Below are positions 62,804 through 64,000 of a stretch of DNA of 64,000 nucleotides, one piece after another. Both the position numbers and the translations under genes were made by a program. Source of the DNA: Pseudoalteromonas citrea (GTDB lineage Bacteria; Pseudomonadota; Gammaproteobacteria; Enterobacterales; Alteromonadaceae); NCBI RefSeq assembly GCF_000238375.3, contig NZ_AHBZ03000027.1:1100455-1164454 (forward strand). The letters are read 5' to 3'. The notes under the pieces are model-generated. The model had not been told where the DNA came from. It made no database searches and saw only the letters and a list, made by a program, of their open reading frames with translations. The number at the start of each line of letters is the position of its first letter. Position 1 is the stretch's first letter.

Positions 62804-63850
62804 ATGACCATTAATATACAACCGGATAGCGGTAGTTTTGTCTCTGATATTTCACAACTTATTGCGCATGCAAAACAGCGAGCAGCGATCGCAGTGAATA
62901 ACGAGTTGACGCTACTGTATTGGCATGTTGGGCAGCGAATTAATCAAGAAGTGCTCGGTGGGCAGCGGGCAGACTATGGTAAGCAGGTGGTGTCTAAATT
63001 ATCCAAATCCCTCACTGCGGAGTATGGCCGAGGTTGGAGCCAACGCAATTTACTACAGATGGTTAAGTTTTATGATGTGTTTCCTGATTTATCAATTGTG
63101 CAGACAGTGTCTGCACAATTGAGTTGGAGCCACTTTGTTATCCTAAGTAGCATTGATGAACCGCTAAAGCGGGATTTTTATACCACTATGGCAGTACAAG
63201 AGAGATGGTCGACTCGTACATTAGATGAGCGTATTGGTGCTGTCATGTTTGAGCGCACTGCCATAGCTAAGCAGCCTGATGAAGCAATATCGGCAGAGTT
63301 AGCAGAATTAAGATCATCTGGGGAGTTTAATCAGGCCCTTGTTTTAAAAGATCCTTATATGTTGGACTTTCTAGAATTGAATGATCGGTACTTGGAAAAA
63401 GATCTTGAAGATGCGATTTTACGCGATATTGAGCAGTTTTTGCTAGAGCTGGGCTCAGGGTTTACCTTTATCGCACGACAAAAGCGTATTCAGATAGACC
63501 ATGATGACTTTTATATTGATTTATTGTTTTATAACCGTAAGTTAAAGCGGTTAGTGGCGATCGATTTGAAGCTCGAAAAATTTAAGCATAGCCATAAAAG
63601 TCAAATGGAGCTGTATTTGAGCTGGCTCAATAAATATGAAGTAGAGGAAGATGAAAATCCACCTTTAGGGATCATTCTTTGCACCAGTAAAAAACAAGAG
63701 CAGATCGAACTACTCGGTTTGGATAAAGGCGATATTCATGTGGCGGAGTATTTGACCAACTTAGTGTCTATGGAGCAGTTGGAACAGCGTCTTCATCATT
63801 CTATAGCCAAAGCAAAACAGCGCTTAGATTTACACCATAAAGAGACATAG
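62804..63850 (+). CDS. YhcG-type PDDEXK nuclease (DUF1016)
   Basis: 348 residues. The N-terminal DUF1016 part (LIAHAKQRAAIAVNNELTLL, YWHVGQRINQEVLGGQRADY, VVSKLSKSLTAEYGRGWSQR) is followed by a PDDEXK catalytic region around residue 230-270 with FYIDLLFYNRKLKRLVAIDL and the Lys in LKLEKFKHS. The core acids and the DxK pattern are present, so it may be an active endonuclease. Family members are found widely as stand-alone genes and may be linked to restriction or repair. ATG 62804 after a run of GC-poor sequence; no ribosome site stands out. Confidence 0.85.
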   Translation: MTINIQPDSGSFVSDISQLIAHAKQRAAIAVNNELTLLYWHVGQRINQEVLGGQRADYGKQVVSKLSKSLTAEYGRGWSQRNLLQMVKFYDVFPDLSIVQTVSAQLSWSHFVILSSIDEPLKRDFYTTMAVQERWSTRTLDERIGAVMFERTAIAKQPDEAISAELAELRSSGEFNQALVLKDPYMLDFLELNDRYLEKDLEDAILRDIEQFLLELGSGFTFIARQKRIQIDHDDFYIDLLFYNRKLKRLVAIDLKLEKFKHSHKSQMELYLSWLNKYEVEEDENPPLGIILCTSKKQEQIELLGLDKGDIHVAEYLTNLVSMEQLEQRLHHSIAKAKQRLDLHHKET

Positions 63851-63958
63851 AATACGCAAGCTTGTTGCTCTTGAGTGAGCTATCAGCCTGTTCAAGATCT
63901 GGTAAATATAAAACCGAGAGTTTTCTATCAAGCGAAGTGAGTATTTAAGCAAGTATGG

Positions 63959-63990
63959 ATCCCAAACACCTCGTTCCTCGGTTTTGGGAT
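63959..63990. repeat. Short palindromic intergenic repeat at the window edge
   Basis: Arms ATCCCAAA and TTTTGGGAT with a short loop, continued by GACGG. It resembles the ATCCC...GGGATGAC palindromic repeats scattered in many marine gammaproteobacterial genomes. It may continue beyond the window. Confidence 0.5.
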
Positions 63991-64000
63991 GACGGCGGGG

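Overview
The window reads as chromosomal DNA of a marine gammaproteobacterium, most likely Pseudoalteromonas or a close relative in Alteromonadales. This is inferred from AT-rich, densely packed genes: a propionate pathway of the prpB-prpC-acnD-prpF type under a GntR regulator, an EfpL-type elongation factor, a DUF2986 small protein, many TonB/RND/secreted functions and a kexin-like exported protease. No rRNA, tRNA or CRISPR array was seen.

Layout. 0-3.5 kb: the 3' part of a GGDEF-EAL gene, a VOC protein, efpL, a type II thioesterase-like hydrolase and an unlisted 57-codon gene that looks like a ribosomal peptide (RiPP or bacteriocin) precursor. 3.6-11.5 kb: a complete heme-uptake island of two divergent arms, hmuTUV leftward and tonB-exbB-exbD-receptor-hmuS rightward, around a Fur-box-like region. 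11.6-16.2 kb: a cold-shock gene with a long leader, an orphan membrane protein, a second VOC protein, a lipoprotein, a complete IS30-family element with 3-bp target repeats, and a periplasmic solute-binding protein. 16.4-23.2 kb: the methylcitrate cycle operon with operator-like palindromes over a good sigma70 promoter. 23.3-34.9 kb: LysE exporter, a diheme peroxidase overlapping a hybrid histidine kinase, an RND efflux operon, and a PhoD-like phosphatase carrying kringle/fibronectin-II-like modules. 35.3-38.5 kb: exported or anchored proteins, including one with four EF-hands.

38.5-50.1 kb is the accessory zone. A truncated NTF2-like gene is followed by a deleted IS5-family copy, two integron gene cassettes in tandem (one with an intact attC between them, the other with its attC cut by the IS end), and a three-gene operon of vWA protein, PP2C phosphatase and kinase with Zn-ribbon (a TerY-P-type triad). 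Inverted 26-bp repeats bracket this triad. Next come a compact three-way-junction fold, a second IS5 fragment in opposite orientation, a REP-associated tyrosine transposase (RAYT) unit with a perfect 236-bp tandem duplication, and a DUF726-like hydrolase with two operator-like palindromes upstream. The triad and its bracketing repeats are the best candidate for an under-described mobile stress or defence system.

50.2-64 kb returns to ordinary genes: a DUF2986 protein, a kexin-like protease with no visible propeptide followed by a small exported protein that may be its external chaperone, a chemotaxis receptor, an EamA transporter divergent from a MocR regulator, a DUF885 lipoprotein, an M20 peptidase, a possible heme-binding protein and a YhcG-type PDDEXK nuclease. 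The window ends inside a short palindromic intergenic repeat.

All functional calls are from reading motifs and gene order. No searches were run.
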